Origin: Hibiscus mutabilis
Taxonomy: Eukaryota > Streptophyta > Magnoliopsida > Malvales > Malvaceae
Direction of reading: 5' to 3'
Length of the DNA: 64,000 nt
NCBI GenBank assembly: GCA_019671005.1
Contig: CM033714.1
Coordinates: 56,901,741-56,965,740 of the forward strand
The position numbers and the translations under genes are program-made. Shown here in pieces: positions 12,101 to 23,339 of this stretch. Within the stretch, counting starts at the first letter, position 1; every line of letters begins with the position of its first letter. The notes under the pieces are model-generated. The model was not told where the DNA came from and searched no databases. It saw only the letters and a list, made by a program, of their open reading frames with translations.

Positions 12101-15100
12101 TATCATAGGGTCACATATCACTTCGTTCATATACACTAAGTATGAAATAACTAAGCAGAACAACATACCAATTTTTTGGAACAATGAAGCATTATCCTTG
12201 AGAGCTTTCTCCAAGTCAGACCTTAGCATGCAGGCTTGATGCGCTAGAGCATTTTCTATTTTTGACCATTCAAAATAATGTAAGCACAAAATAAATATTA
12301 CTAATAGTCAAGACTCGAGTACATATTGATATGCACCTGCTTTTTTCTGTTCACATATAATAAATTCTTTCTCCTTCAACACATAGTGGCACTTTTTCAG
12401 TTCTTCTTCAGAGTTGGCTAGCAATTTGACAGTTTCATTCAAGTTATTCTGTATTCTCCACCTATTTAATTAGTATGAGTATGATATAAAAGGATCAGAT
12501 AAAAACCTTAAGACAGTTTACCTCGGTCATCTCAAGTTTGCCACTCAAATCAGAGCATTGTCGAACTTGGGCAACATATTTATCTTGTAATTCCTGAAGT
12601 TGCTGTTTTATAACAAACCAAAAAAAAGACAGCAAATTGTAAGCCAGATAAATATCAAACAGATACATAAGGATCTCATGACCCGGGATAATTAAAAAAG
12701 ATACCACAGCAAAAGCTAACCTTCTGATGTGTTTCAAGGACCCCCATTTGTTCGATCTGTTCAGCCATTGCCTAAACAAACACCAGTTAAACCGCATGAA
12801 TAATAATGAATCAAAAGAATCATTCACTGGTTCTGAATAATGAGTGTACTAAATAAAAAGACTTCAATTATACTTGTATAGAAAAACTCATATAGATAGA
12901 GTAGAATAACACACTGAATTTTCAATAGTAGCAAAAGAGCTATCTTGTTCAACAAACAACGTCAAAGAAAATTATAAATAATGAAACCTCAGATATAGGC
13001 AAAAACATGCACCCTAAATCTAATGGAGAAGTATGAATCAAACTCCACACCTTCCTTTCACTTTCTTCTTGGAAATATCGCTCTTTTGGAATATAAACAC
13101 CATTCTTTTCACGAGCAGCATATACCTCTGAAGAAATGGACATCAAAACAAGCAACGTATAATAGTCAATGTAGTTTATAAAATAATATTAAATTGGCCA
13201 ATATCCTTAATCATTTGAACAGCCTTCCAATAAATAAGCATTTTACCTGACTTTAGGCGTTCAATTTCACCATGGAGGTCCTTTATAAGAGTCGATTTCA
13301 TCATTTTTTGGTTAACCTGCATAAAGCAATCAATAAGTTACATGTTAAACCTTTTCTGATTTCCAAATAACAGTATCATATAACCAGCCAATAACAGTAA
13401 AACATCAAGAAGTTACACAGTAAGGACATGAAACAATAAGTGGATACTTTTTATAGCAAAAAGATTCCATAATCTCAAATTACATTCAAGATATAGTACA
13501 GAATAATTACTTCCCTCCACGGGCATGTATACCCCATGGTACCTTATGAATAACAGTTACTAAATGTGAAGATTCAAAACAACTTTAAGTGCATGAAACA
13601 CGGAGGGAATTCAGAGAACTATTTGAAGCATGAACGATATATCAGTTTCCAGGAACATAAACTTTCATTTATCAAAATTCAGTTGACTTTAAAGCAAACT
13701 ATGTTGTAACTTCCAAGTCAACGCAATTATGACATAGTTGGTAGAAACTATAGCAGGAACTCATTAACATTAACAGTAAATTCTAGCATGTTTCTAGCCA
13801 TTTAAGGAATAAAAGAAAAGATAAACTCATTCAAAAGGGTGACATTAGGAAAGAAATTAACTTGTTGGCCAATGATTGTGTACAACAAACCTGGGGCTTA
13901 TTCTTTATATTCTTTGCCCTGTGTGCATAATCCAGTGTACTTAAGGTTTCTTCAAGGCAATGGACAGCAGGAGAAACTGTAGCAATAATGCAAGTCTTTG
14001 TCCGTCCCCCAAGTGAATCACGAAGCAATCGAGTAAGCTTGCTATCCCTAAATTCCCATTAAACTAAATCATTAGAGAAAAACATTAAAGGGATATAGGT
14101 ACCAAGCAAAAGAAGAGGTGTTTCAGACCTGTACGGAATGTGTCCAAGATGCTCCACAAGGGCAGTTATCACACGTCCTAAAGTCAGTAAACTTTTATTA
14201 ATTTCACCAGCTTCTCTTGCACGCCCCTGTAAATGTCAACATCAAACAAAACATTAATGATTTTAACTAAAACATTTTCTGGTAACGACTTCCAAATTGA
14301 TTAGCAAATATGCAAGAAATACATACATCCCTAGCACCAGAGCGGGATATATTTTCTGAGCCTGCTAAATCAACCAAATTCAGCTTCCCACACTTTATAA
14401 GCTCTTCTCCTTCTAGCGTAGCTTCCTTGATATGAATTGTAATAGTAAAAAGAGAATGCGACCAACTGAAATAGACCAAAGCATTTCAATCAACAAAATG
14501 TCAAAAAATGGTTTAGCTTCACTCAAACATAAAATGCGGACAAAAGAACGGTTACCTTGATTGCTTATTCAACAAAGTCTCAGCAGTTCGACGCTTAGCA
14601 GACCCTCTTTCAAGCAAAGTAAATATCTCACTAGCACTTGTAACAATTTCTTCTTCTAATCCTCTCACAAGAATTCCCCCTTTACCATCTTCCATCAACG
14701 GCGACTGCTTCTTCTGTTTCTCCTCCAAAACAACTTTTGTAATTTCTTCAGGTGCAAGCAAATCAGTAATCTCTTCATTATACAGTTCCAGGAATGTTAC
14801 TTTTACACTGTATTCCGCATTTTGGCCCTCCAATGTATCAAAAATTTGCTTAACTGCTCTTGGAATAACCCCTGCCCCTGCTGGCAATTCACGAGTAGGA
14901 CTCGTCTGTCATGTTTGTTAGCATGAATTTGACAAGTTAGAACACTCAATTGCACAGAGGGATATAATTATTAGCATGAATTTGACAAGTTAGAACACTC
15001 AATTGCACAGAGGGATATAATTAGAAGTTAAACTTATAGGTAATAAATCTAATATTACCTTTGCCCTTTTGCATTCACCTTCCATGGTATAAGTTTTCCC

Positions 15101-15617
15101 TGTCCCAGTTTGACCGTATGCAAAAATAGTACAGTTGAAACCTTCTAAAACTTCATTCACAATTGGAACAACAGCTTCATCATAGAGATCTTTTTGTTGT
15201 GCCGATGGCCCAAATACCTATTTACCATTTATAAAATAAAACAACTTCAACATATACAGCAGCAAACAAATCAAATCATAATACTAATTAATTAAAATTA
15301 ATAGTCACAAAAAGAACACCTTATCGAAAGTAAAAACTCTATCGAAATGTTTTCCGGCGATGTTCTGAGAAACAGCGACTTCTCGCTGGTACTCATTACA
15401 CTTCACCACTTGCGGTGCATTGCTCCTTAACTCCTCTTCGCTAAACGGCCTATAAATTTATTTTTTACCAAAAAAAATCAGAATCCACAAAATCAAATAA
15501 AATTTAAAGAATCTAACAAACACGAAGACAAAATGAGAGTTAAAAAAACAATCAAAACCTGCAACGAAGGAGGACTTGCACGTTGACGCCTCTCTCTTTT
15601 TCGTGGCGGCCGGACAT
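9191..15617 (-). CDS. Kinesin-5 (BimC/Eg5 type) spindle motor gene, 23 exons, probably inactivated
   Basis: Plus-end microtubule motor that as a homotetramer slides antiparallel microtubules in spindle and phragmoplast. Exons, in gene order: 15559-15617, 15320-15449, 15059-15217, 14556-14905, 14327-14465, 14129-14226, 13891-14047, 13247-13316, 13051-13127, 12721-12771, 12522-12602, 12337-12448, 12169-12255, 11912-12087, 11618-11780, 11414-11521, 10994-11152, 10832-10915, 10552-10757, 10363-10464, 10057-10166, 9472-9623, 9191-9388. All 22 introns are GT-AG. ATG at 15617 gives MSGRHEKERGVNVQVLLRC, the family N-terminus. The total of 3028 nt is one base over a 1008-residue frame, normal for plant kinesin-5. 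Seen: P-loop GQTGTGKT (residues 98-105), switch II DLAGSE (265-270), coiled-coil stalk, and tail YEPSGTTP, the probable BimC box. Defects: switch I reads SSWSH (Arg to Trp, residue 234), and an extra base in exon 15 gives a stop after residue 602. Family call is sure; functional status is inference. Confidence 0.95.
9829..10051 (+). mobile_element. Solo LTR (223 bp) in kinesin intron 21, 5-bp target duplication CTCAC
   Basis: The insert starts TGTAAGTTAATCTGATG and ends CTCTTCA (TG...CA), and is flanked by CTCAC at 9824-9828 and 10052-10056. A TATA box (CTATAAAAGG) lies at about 9969-9978 on the plus strand, opposite to the gene. No internal region or second LTR is present, so it is a solo LTR or a very small LTR element. 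The right CTCAC is, on the gene strand, the GTGAG of the exon 21 splice donor. Confidence 0.85.
11736..11739 (-). other. One-base frameshift in kinesin exon 15
   Basis: The coding strand has TTTT where family reading needs TTT (AGA GCT TTT GCA instead of a Leu-His continuation). Translation becomes AFACFPH and stops at TGA near 11720. Exon 15 is 163 nt long, one more than the 162 that keeps phase 0 into exon 16, and the correct frame resumes at once after the run (HVSHIEAVQNVVRLHH). This separates the motor and early stalk from the rest of the stalk and the tail. A homopolymer sequencing error is the alternative. Confidence 0.85.
14462..14464 (-). other. Switch-I Arg to Trp change in the kinesin motor
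   Basis: At the exon 4/5 junction the coding reads TCA AG|T TGG TCG CAT, giving S-S-W-S-H. Kinesins have Arg at this position of switch I, which forms the salt bridge with the switch-II Glu needed for ATP hydrolysis. CGG to TGG is a single C-to-T change at a CpG. Splice borders on both sides are canonical, so this is not an exon-boundary error. Confidence 0.85.
14918..15023. repeat. 53-bp perfect tandem duplication in kinesin intron 3
   Basis: The block TTAGCATGAATTTGACAAGT... at 14918-14970 is repeated without change at 14971-15023. It lies inside the intron between exons 3 and 4 and does not touch splice sites. Lack of divergence says it is recent. Confidence 0.95.
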
Positions 15618-16129
15618 TTTCAATCGTCGAAGCAAAGGAGAATCGCACGAACCTATTTTCGATCTGTGTTTACTTTCCTTCTAATTTGTGTGTGTTGAGC
15701 TACGCTGTTCTTGTTTCGCTACCGTTAGATCCGCTTTTTGAATTTGGTTCTTTCTCTTCTCTTTATTGGTTTTTTTGGGGAGGGGGATTTGTTTATGAGG
15801 AAAGAGCGGGCTTTAGAATGAGATTTGAATTTTTACTATGGAGGCTCCTCGGTGTTAAATCAAACGGTTTAGGTGTTGTTGGAAATGTTAATCAGACGGT
15901 CAATATTTTAAAACTGGTAGCACAGGGGATTACCCTTATGACCTAGCTAAGCCTGGCCCAGATAAGTTATACTTGGATTCGGCCCTATATATTTTCATGG
16001 GTTTCATGGTCTAAAAATTATAGAATTCATTAAAAAAAAAATTGAATGAGAATGAGGCTAAGGCCCATGCATTATGTGACCCTCACAGAAACATTTGAGG
16101 GATTTGGTGCAATCTCTCAAGCAAGTCAA
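15618..16129. other. Kinesin 5' flank (promoter side) and spacer to the Tat element
   Basis: Should contain the 5' untranslated region and core promoter of the minus-strand kinesin gene. No TATA box was identified with confidence. The 86-aa plus-strand frame at 15686-15946 has no family resemblance. The part 15950-16129 does not continue the retrotransposon RT and looks unrelated, so the Tat element is cut off about 500 bp upstream of the gene. Confidence 0.5.
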
Positions 16130-17001
16130 GAGGCAGCATTCTTTAGTCAAAACGGCATCACCTTGTAACAGAACGTGCCCCACATGGTCACAAATATAGT
16201 CTTCTCCATGTCTTCGAGATGCATCTTTATTTTATTGTACTTTCAGAAACCATCCATGAAAGAGAACCACGAATGCCCCGCAATGTTATCGACCAAAGTA
16301 TCAATATGAGGTAAGGGAAAATTGTCCCTAGGACTTGCCCTATTGAGATCTCTGTAGTCCACACACATGCAAACCTTCCCATCCTTCTTAGGTGTCGGAA
16401 CTATATTTGCCACCCACTCCAGGTATTTGACAACCTTTAGAAAATCAACCTCATACTGTTTTTTCATTTTGTCACGGATCTTCAACAACATGTCTGTCCT
16501 CATTCTTCTTAATTTTTGCTGGACTGGCTTGAAACCTGACCTTATCGGTAGCTTGTGTACCACAATATTTGTGTCTAACCCTGGCATGTCTTGATAAGTC
16601 CAAGCAAAGACGTCTTTGAACTCTGATAACAAATCTATCAACTCATGCCTAGTCTTGGATGAGATAGTGGTGTCAATCTTCACTTTTCTTCTTTCTTCAT
16701 CAGTCCCCAAATTGAGGATCTCCACTTCTTCTTGGTAGGGTAGAATTTGTTTGTACTCACTTTCCATTAACCTAAGAAACTTATCGGAGACTTCACATTC
16801 TATCTCATCTTCTCCTTCATCAATTTCCGCCAAATAAAAAGGTTGCTCAAAATCTATCTCAAAGTCAGATTCAGAGTCATTCATACAGTTAATAACAGGG
16901 ACCCTGAAACGGTTTGGAAATGAATAGGTATGGGGAAGAGAAATGAATATTCTTGTGGAATGAATGAAATAATAAATAATAAATGTAATAAAAGAATGCA
17001 A
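16130..17001 (-). pseudogene. Reverse transcriptase (N-terminal half) of Tat-like element C
   Basis: An open frame of 252 codons (16243-17001) carries the linker to RT and RT blocks 1-3: FKPVQQKLRRMR, WVANIVPTPKKDGKVCMCVDYRDLNRASP and NFPLPHIDTLVDNIAGHSWFSFMDG. A frameshifted continuation (MHLEDMEKTIF...TFCYKVMPF) reaches about 16130 with a stop after MPF. The YVDD catalytic block that should follow is absent, so the polymerase is truncated before its active site. The frame's first 40 residues are AT-rich non-family sequence and the true start is not at its Met. Confidence 0.85.
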
Positions 17002-17639
17002 TAAATATGATGTTTGCCATTTGAGAAAACTTGGAAAGCATCATTTTTCATTGAAAGCAAGCAAGTTAACATAGAAACCCTTTACAAAAGATCTCTACTG
17101 CTAGAGGGCAAAAGCGAATAGGGTTGGTTCTGAGCATTACTCTAATTTAGAATTAAAAACTACGGGTAGGTCTACACTGGTCCAATTACTGAGTGTCTCT
17201 CTCGGGAAACAAGGGCAGATTATAGATAAAAGCTTATCATTTTTCCATCTTCGGTTATCACGTTGACATCCATCCCTTCTAACGCCTCATTGAACCTTTC
17301 TTCATCATTGAGTTTGTCACTTTCCATATTTGCCTCATGCGCTTTTTGTTCGGCATTGATTATCCCACCAGACAAGAAAATATCTTACATGTTGGAATAA
17401 GTTATTGGTTCCCACAAAATATCTTTGCCCCTGAATCTGGCCTTCCTTTACTCTTCTCTCTTCTTCTATTCTAGCTTCCTTTGCTGAAAATTGGGCTTGT
17501 AGCCAAGTCCGAATCTGTCTTTCTTGTTGATGACACTTTTGGCACGCAGACAACCTTGTAGGTTCTTTCCAAGACCCCTTCCTTTCTTGGCTCATCGTCC
17601 TAGAGTCTCCCAAGCTGTCATCTTAGTACAATTAGACAG
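17002..17639 (-). pseudogene. Protease-RT linker region of Tat-like element C
   Basis: Lies between the protease and RT blocks of the antisense element. Short frames only (17335-17613, charged and Gln/Arg-rich); no domain recognised. In the related element D the same interval (about 52300-52980) is acidic linker coding. Confidence 0.45.
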
Positions 17640-18032
17640 TCTGGGGCATGAGATATTATTTCCTTCTGCCACAAATGTAGCATTCACAAATTCTAAAGCT
17701 CTAAAAGAACACTCAATGGCCTCCTCATTAGTTTGGATATAAGGAGCATCGGTCGTCACGGAGGCAATAATGTCTTGCTTGGCTCACACGCTCACCAACT
17801 TCCCTTCGATGATGAATTTTAGTTTTTGGTACAGTGACGAAGGAACAATGCTAGCTGAATACATCCAAGGCCTCCCTAACAAACAATTATAAGTTGGTTA
17901 GATATCCATCACCACGAACTCGACCATGTACTCGGTAGGCCCGATTAACAGAGGTACTTCGATCTTCCCGATCACATCCCTTTGGGTTCCATCAAAAGCT
18001 CTAACAGAGTTCTGGCAAGGCTTTACGTGTGA
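17640..18032 (-). pseudogene. C-terminal part of the retropepsin of Tat-like element C
   Basis: Minus-strand reading gives RAFDGTQRDVIGKIEVPLLI, then the NCLLGRPWM block and FIIEGKLVSV, the downstream half of a retropepsin. Two in-frame stops interrupt it (one before PTYNC, one after KLVSV). The N-terminal half, with the active-site region reading LIDNESALNVLP, is at about 34120-34170, on the far side of the Athila insertion. Confidence 0.75.
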
Positions 18033-18037
18033 ACTAT
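18033..18037. repeat. Left target duplication ACTAT of the Athila composite
   Basis: ACTAT immediately before TGATAAGTG at 18038. The same five bases follow ACTTATCA at 34104-34108. Joining across them restores the protease reading of element C, which confirms the pair. Confidence 0.95.
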
Positions 18038-19549
18038 TGATAAGTGTTCAAAAGTACTATTTTTATTACCCTTTTTACTCATATTATTGTTAGACTTAAG
18101 CTCATATTAGTTGCATAGTTAGTTATTCATGCATTAATTCATGTTTCTTTCCACTGTTGAGCTTGATTACATAACTTGGTGATTTTTGTGGAAAAAGATG
18201 CTGCTTTGGTGTGTTTTTGTGTGTGTATGTGCATGATCACTTGCCAAAGCAATGCCGAGCTAGTTGCCAGGGCAATGCATGAAGGATATGCCGAGCTAGT
18301 TGCCAGGGCAATGCATGAAGGAGACGCCAAGCCAGTTGCCATGGCATTTGTCGACAAAGACAAAAAGCAATATGGATGTCGAAATTCATGACTTTACAAG
18401 CCCAAGATGACATGGAGCAAGGCCCAAGCCCAAAGGAATTTGATTGCCATGCAGAGATTAAAGAAGAATTAAATTCCAAGAAGATAGAAGAAGTTCTAAT
18501 AGGAATAAAATTATAATAAAGAATTATATTCTTTAAAGATAATTTAATTCCAACTCAAACTCCTCCTCAAAGAAGGACTTTGGCCTAGCCCTATAAATAG
18601 CAAGGAGGTTTTTGACAATCCGAGGGAGAGAAAAATAGAGAAATTTCGACAAGAGAGCATTAGGGGAAATTTCGACTTCTTCTTCTTCTTTGCTTCCATT
18701 AGATTCATGGTTTGGGGATTATTCTTTGTATATCTTTTGAACCCAACCATGAACTAACTTGATCGGTTGGGGTTATTGTGTTTTGTTGTTGTGAAAAACA
18801 ATTGGATTTTGTTTAGGAAATAAGAGTTTGCACTTTCAATTCAAGGTTTACCCATTCTTGGTTCTTATTCTTGTTTGCGAGTGAATTGGGAGAGGATCTC
18901 GTAACTTCATCTATTTATCTAATATCGGGAGAGTTAGATTCAAGAAATGAATGAGTATGGTCTTTATTCAATCTATTGATGGTGAAGATTAATCCGGCTT
19001 AGGAATAAGTTAAGGATTTCAACGGCTAAGAGGAGCGCAAGATTGGTTGTTGTTCACCCTTGATTCACGCAGGATGTATTATCAAGGCATGCACAAGTAG
19101 CTAGAGTTTCGACTTAGGGATAAGAAGAAACCATTGAAGAACGCTCTGCCGAACCTTGAAGTTGCTGCCCAGACACCCAAGTAGTTGCCCAGCTAGTTGC
19201 CCAGGCAACCATCGATTAGTTGCCAAGGCACCCCGCTGTGCAAGTTGCCACGGCAATCGAAAGGTTGCCCTTGCACTCTTTTACCAAGACGATCCAATCG
19301 GCTATCACACCTCAACTCACGATAACTGGCCTATTCTCTCTTTTTCTTTCATCTATTCTTTTAGTTTATTGCTTTTACTTTTCTCATTAATTAAAACCTC
19401 TATTATCAATTGTGTTTTTATTTTGGTGCGATAACTTAAGCAAAGTGGCCCAAACCAATCCCTGTGGAGACGATACTCGATACTCATATCACTTTATTAC
19501 TTGCGTCGTGTATACTTGCACAATTGCGTAGCACTTATCACACGCAACA
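18038..19549 (+). mobile_element. 5' LTR of Athila-like element A (type T1)
   Basis: 1512 bp, TGATAAGTG...CACGCAACA. TATA box TATAAATAG at 18592-18600. A 36-bp unit (GCCGAGCTAGTTGCC...) is duplicated at 18254-18289 and 18290-18325; this duplication is present in the 28117-29632 LTR but not in the other two. The end CAACA is set by the shared ends of the other LTRs and by the PBS spacer that follows. Confidence 0.9.
18592..18600 (+). promoter_or_regulatory. TATA box of the T1 LTR promoter
   Basis: TATAAATAG about 555 bp into the LTR, in a GC-richer stretch (AGCCCTATAAATAGCAAGG). The T2 LTR has the equivalent TATAAATAC at about 27100. Confidence 0.7.
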
Positions 19550-19556
19550 AGTTTTT

Positions 19557-19573
19557 TGGCGCCGTTGTCGGGA
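19557..19573 (+). promoter_or_regulatory. Primer binding site of element A (tRNA-Asp type, slightly decayed)
   Basis: TGGCGCCGTTGTCGGGA, 7 bases after the LTR end. It matches the tRNA-Asp-complementary PBS typical of Athila elements except for one C-to-T change and one missing G. Element B has the undamaged form. Confidence 0.85.
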
Positions 19574-19762
19574 TTGGCAATAGCGACTTTGTTTTTACTT
19601 TCTTGCACTTTCTTTTTATTTTTCTTGTTTAAAATTCAAAGGGCTAACAAACTTTGGTTTTGCATTGGTATATGACCTGGCGAGACCGACTTCACCGTAA
19701 TATCCCTTTGATCCGTAAATCGAACGAACCTTACAAAGACTTAGACGAAGGATAAGAGAAGC

Positions 19763-21230
19763 AATGGCAAATCAAGACGGCAATATTAATCAAGATGTTC
19801 GGCGGGAGGAGGAGTGATTCTTGCGAAACAGAACTATTCGAGACTATCTTGAAGAAGATCTTGATGGACTTAACCGAGGAGTTGTCGCACCGAAATTGAA
19901 GCCGACCACTTTGAGTTGAAACCGGTAATGTTTAATATGATCAACACAATAGGTCAATTTGGCGGCTCAAAGAATCGAAGATGCACGACAACATCTGAAA
20001 TCTTTCCTCGAGATTTGCAACTCGTTCAAGATACACTGAGTCACCCCGATGTCTTACGATTAAGATTATTCCCTATTCACCGAGGGATAGGGCAAAAGCA
20101 TGGCTAAATAGCATTCTGCCGGATCCATAGCATCTTGGACTGATCTTTGTCGTGATTTCCTTGCTAGATTTAATCCTACAAATTTAATCGATAAGCTTCG
20201 TAACAACATTACTTCTTTTCGCCTGGCGGATGATGAATCCATGTACGAGGCTTGGGAGCGGTATAGAGAACTTTTACACAAATGCCCTTTACACGGATTT
20301 CGGTGTGGACTCAAGTAACAATGTTTTACAATGCCGTGAATACACCAACAAGGATGATGCTAGACGCCTCGGCAAACGGCATACTCCTAGATAAGTCACC
20401 GGAAGAAGCAATGCAAATTTTAAACAGCTGGCCAAGAATGATTATCAATTCCCATCTACTAGAAGAGGAGGAGTTAGACGCCAAGCCACAATACATGAAC
20501 TAGGATCATCGATTCGGTTTGGCACAATTGGCCGCTTTAACCAAGATGGTCCGAACATGCAAAAACCAAACAACACACATGAAGTCAAGGTAATGGATTC
20601 TTTTTGTGAGTTATGTGGTGATAACCATAATTCTTTCGAATGTATGAGAATCCGAATCTAGCTTCTATGTGGGGAATTACAATCGGGCAACAACATGATG
20701 TCAAATACATACAATCCAGCTTGGAAAAAGCACCGAATTTTTCATGGAGTAATCCCAACAATGCTCTAAACCAGAACAATCAGAATGCACAAGCATCGGA
20801 TTCCAGCGAGAATATGCCACGGCAATGTGATGCCGCAAACAACAACCGACAACATCCAGTTCTTTGGAAAATTCTCTAAATGCTTTTATGATGAAAACTG
20901 AATCTTATATGGCTGAGAATAGTAATTTCATAAAAAGAATCGATGCTTTTATTAACAGGACCGAGATGAGATTGCAAAACCAAGAGGCGGCAATCAAATC
21001 ATTGGAAAATCAAGTCGGACAGTTTGCTCAAAATTTGAACACTAGACCACAAGGAGGTTTACCTAGCGATATCAAGTCGCAAGAGGAGGCGGCCATGAGC
21101 AATGTAAGGCAATCACCACCAGAAGTGGCCAACAACTTAGAGAGGTTCAAACCCGTTCGTCAAACAAAACTCCACAAAAATATCAAGACGAACCTAGCGG
21201 CAAAGTCTCGAGATCTTTGAACTAGGAATT
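19763..21230 (+). pseudogene. gag of Athila-like element A
   Basis: Starts at ATG 19763 (MANQDGNINQDV) but meets a stop after 15 codons. The capsid domain follows in broken frames (19916-20107, 20160-20503; MINTIGQFGGSKN, LRLFPI and PEEAMQILNSW are readable). A zinc knuckle CX2CX3HX4C (CELCGDNHNSFEC) is at 20605-20643. A coiled-coil segment with SLENQVGQFAQNL sits at 20864-21220. At least four frameshifts or stops lie in between. The domain order is that of Athila gag. Confidence 0.8.
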
Positions 21231-21345
21231 CTTTGCGCAACCGCAATAAGCATGCCTCGGCAACCGATGACGCCTCGACAACTTGCGATAAGCACGCCTC
21301 GACAACCCGGGTTGGTAACACATCGGCAACTCGGATGTCCCCGTA

Positions 21346-22320
21346 ATGCCGTCAATCGGGTTTCAAACCAATGAAAAGATCGAAGATATCCGACTTCCAC
21401 CGCCATTCCCACAAAGGTTGAAGCGACAAAAGCAAGAATACCAATTCAAGAAGTTTCTTGATATCCTAAAGCAAGTCCACATCAACTTGCCATTGGTGGA
21501 AGCAATTGAACAAATGCCAAACTATGCCAAGTTTCTTAAAGACATTGTGTCCAAGAGAACAAGTCCAAGAGAGTTTGAAGAGTTTGAAACTGTTGCCGCT
21601 TGACAGAGGGATGCATGGCAATGTTGCACAATCGCATGCCGCCCAAGTTGAAGGATCCGGAAGTTTCACAATACCTGTTCTATTGGAAATCGCTATGTCG
21701 GGAAAGCACTATGCGACCTAGGGGCTAGCATAAACTTGATGCCTAAATCGGTTTTTCGAAACTAGGAATCGGGAAGGCAAGACCTACAATGATTATGCTA
21801 CTGACTAGCAGCCGCCAGATTCTATGTGCATCCAGAGGGAAAAATAGAGGACATCTTGGTAAAAGTTGATAAATTTATTTTTCCCGCTGACTTTATTGTT
21901 TTGGATTGTGAAGCGAGATGAGCATGCGCCTATCATTCTCGGAAGACCATTCCTAGCTAGCATGGGAGAACTTTGATTGATGTTGAAAAGGAGAACTCAC
22001 AATGAGGGTGAATGACCAGCAGGTAAAACTAAATGTGTTCCAAACACTAAGGCATGCCGATGATCCGAAGAATGCCAACTACTTCATGCCACGGCAGAGT
22101 TTAACCGATGAGGAATTTAGTTGTCTCGGCAACTACATTGCCGATCAAGAGGAACCCGAGGAGTATGAAGAGCCGGTCGATGAGGAACAACAACCAGAAG
22201 AGGCAAATTGGCTAGTCAATCGACCGGTACATACTTTGAACCACTGGACTACTCGGGTAAGGAAGGTAAGATCGAAAAACCCTCTATCGAAAATCCACCA
22301 ATTCTTGAGTTGAAACAATT
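21346..22320 (+). pseudogene. Protease region of Athila-like element A
   Basis: FLDILKQVHINLPLVEAIEQ at 21440-21520 and KALCDLGASINLMPKSVF at about 21700-21755 identify the Athila protease, whose active site is D-L-G-A-S. PEGKIEDILVKVDKFIFPAD follows near 21835-21895, then the post-protease linker at 22002-22313 (acidic, EEPEEYEEPVDEEQQPEE). Stops at 21601 and 21719 and shifts near 21760 and 21920 break the frame. Confidence 0.8.
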
Positions 22321-22489
22321 GCGAGCAATGAAATATGTATACTTAGGGATCGATAATACATTACTGTAATTATTTCTTCTAAGTTACAGCTGAGCAGGAA
22401 AAGAAGCTGATCAACATGTTGAAGCTACATAAAAGGCAATAGGGTGGACAATTGCCGACTTGAAGGGAATTAGCCGGCGGTGTGCATGC

Positions 22490-23220
22490 ACAAGATCTTG
22501 TTGGAAGATGACCACAAACCTTCAATTGAGGCCCAGAGGAGACTGAATCATGCCATGAAAGGGGTTGTAATGAAAGAAATCATCAAGTGGCTTGACGCGC
22601 GGCATTATATACCCTATCTCCGATAGTACGTGGGTAAGTCCGTACAATATGTGCCAAAAAGGGAGGTATATAATTGGTGGTAAGCAATGAAAATAATGAA
22701 CTTATCCCAACCAGGATCTGTGACCGGTTGGAGGGGTTTGTATGGACTATCGAAAGCTAAACAAAGCCACTAGGAAAGATCACTTCCCATTACCCTTTAT
22801 TGATCAAATGCTGGACCGTCTTGCGGGTAAACCCTTTTCTTGTTTTCTTGATGGTTATTCAGGTTACAATCAGATTGCCATAGCACCAGAAGATCAAGAA
22901 AAGACAACCTTCACATGCCCATACGGTACTTATGCCTTAGAAGGATGCCGTTCGGATTATGTAACGCCCGGCAACCTTCCAAAGATGCATGATGGCGCTC
23001 TTTTCGACATGGTCGAAGACTTCCTTGAGATCTTCATGGATGATTTTTTCGGTTTTTGGTAATGACTTCGACGGCTGTCTCGGCAATTTAGAGAGGGTGT
23101 TGGCAAGATGCGAAGAAACGGATTTAGTCCTCAATTGGGAGAAATGCCACTTTATGGTAGATGAAGGAATAGTGCTCGCCACAAGATTTCATCCAAGGGA
23201 ATTGAAGTAGACAAAGCCAA
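22490..23220 (+). pseudogene. Reverse transcriptase of Athila-like element A
   Basis: MDYRKLNKATRKDHFPLPFI (from 22742) and GYSGYNQIAIAPEDQEKTTF are RT blocks; the catalytic box is FMDD at 23032-23043. The fingers region upstream (22490-22740) is frameshifted (EVIKWL-like text near 22580, WRGLYG for the block-1 Trp). Between YGTYA and the FMDD box the frame runs through a divergent stretch, and a stop follows FFGFW at 23060. Catalytic aspartates are kept but the chain is broken. Confidence 0.85.
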
Positions 23221-23339
23221 GGTGGACGTGATCGAGAGATTACCCCACCAAATTCGGTTAAAGGAATTCAAGTTTTTTTCTCGGACATGCGAGTTTTTAC
23301 AGGAGGTTCATTCATAATTTTTCTAAAATCACTAAACCT

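Noticed and set aside
15686..15946. 86-codon frame divergent from the kinesin gene
   Set aside because: No recognised family; position fits kinesin promoter and upstream DNA; length is within chance.
19531..19540. LTR end at CACTTATCA, giving a 9-bp inverted repeat with TGATAAGTG
   Set aside because: Both 3' LTR copies continue for nine more bases (CACGCAACA) before leaving homology, and the PBS spacer then starts with AG, so the end is CAACA; the inner inverted repeat remains a curiosity.
19557..19573. tRNA gene fragment
   Set aside because: Only the 3'-end complement is present, directly behind an LTR, so it is a primer binding site; no cloverleaf surrounds it. The same holds for 2972-2983, 32557-32574 and 39855-39872.
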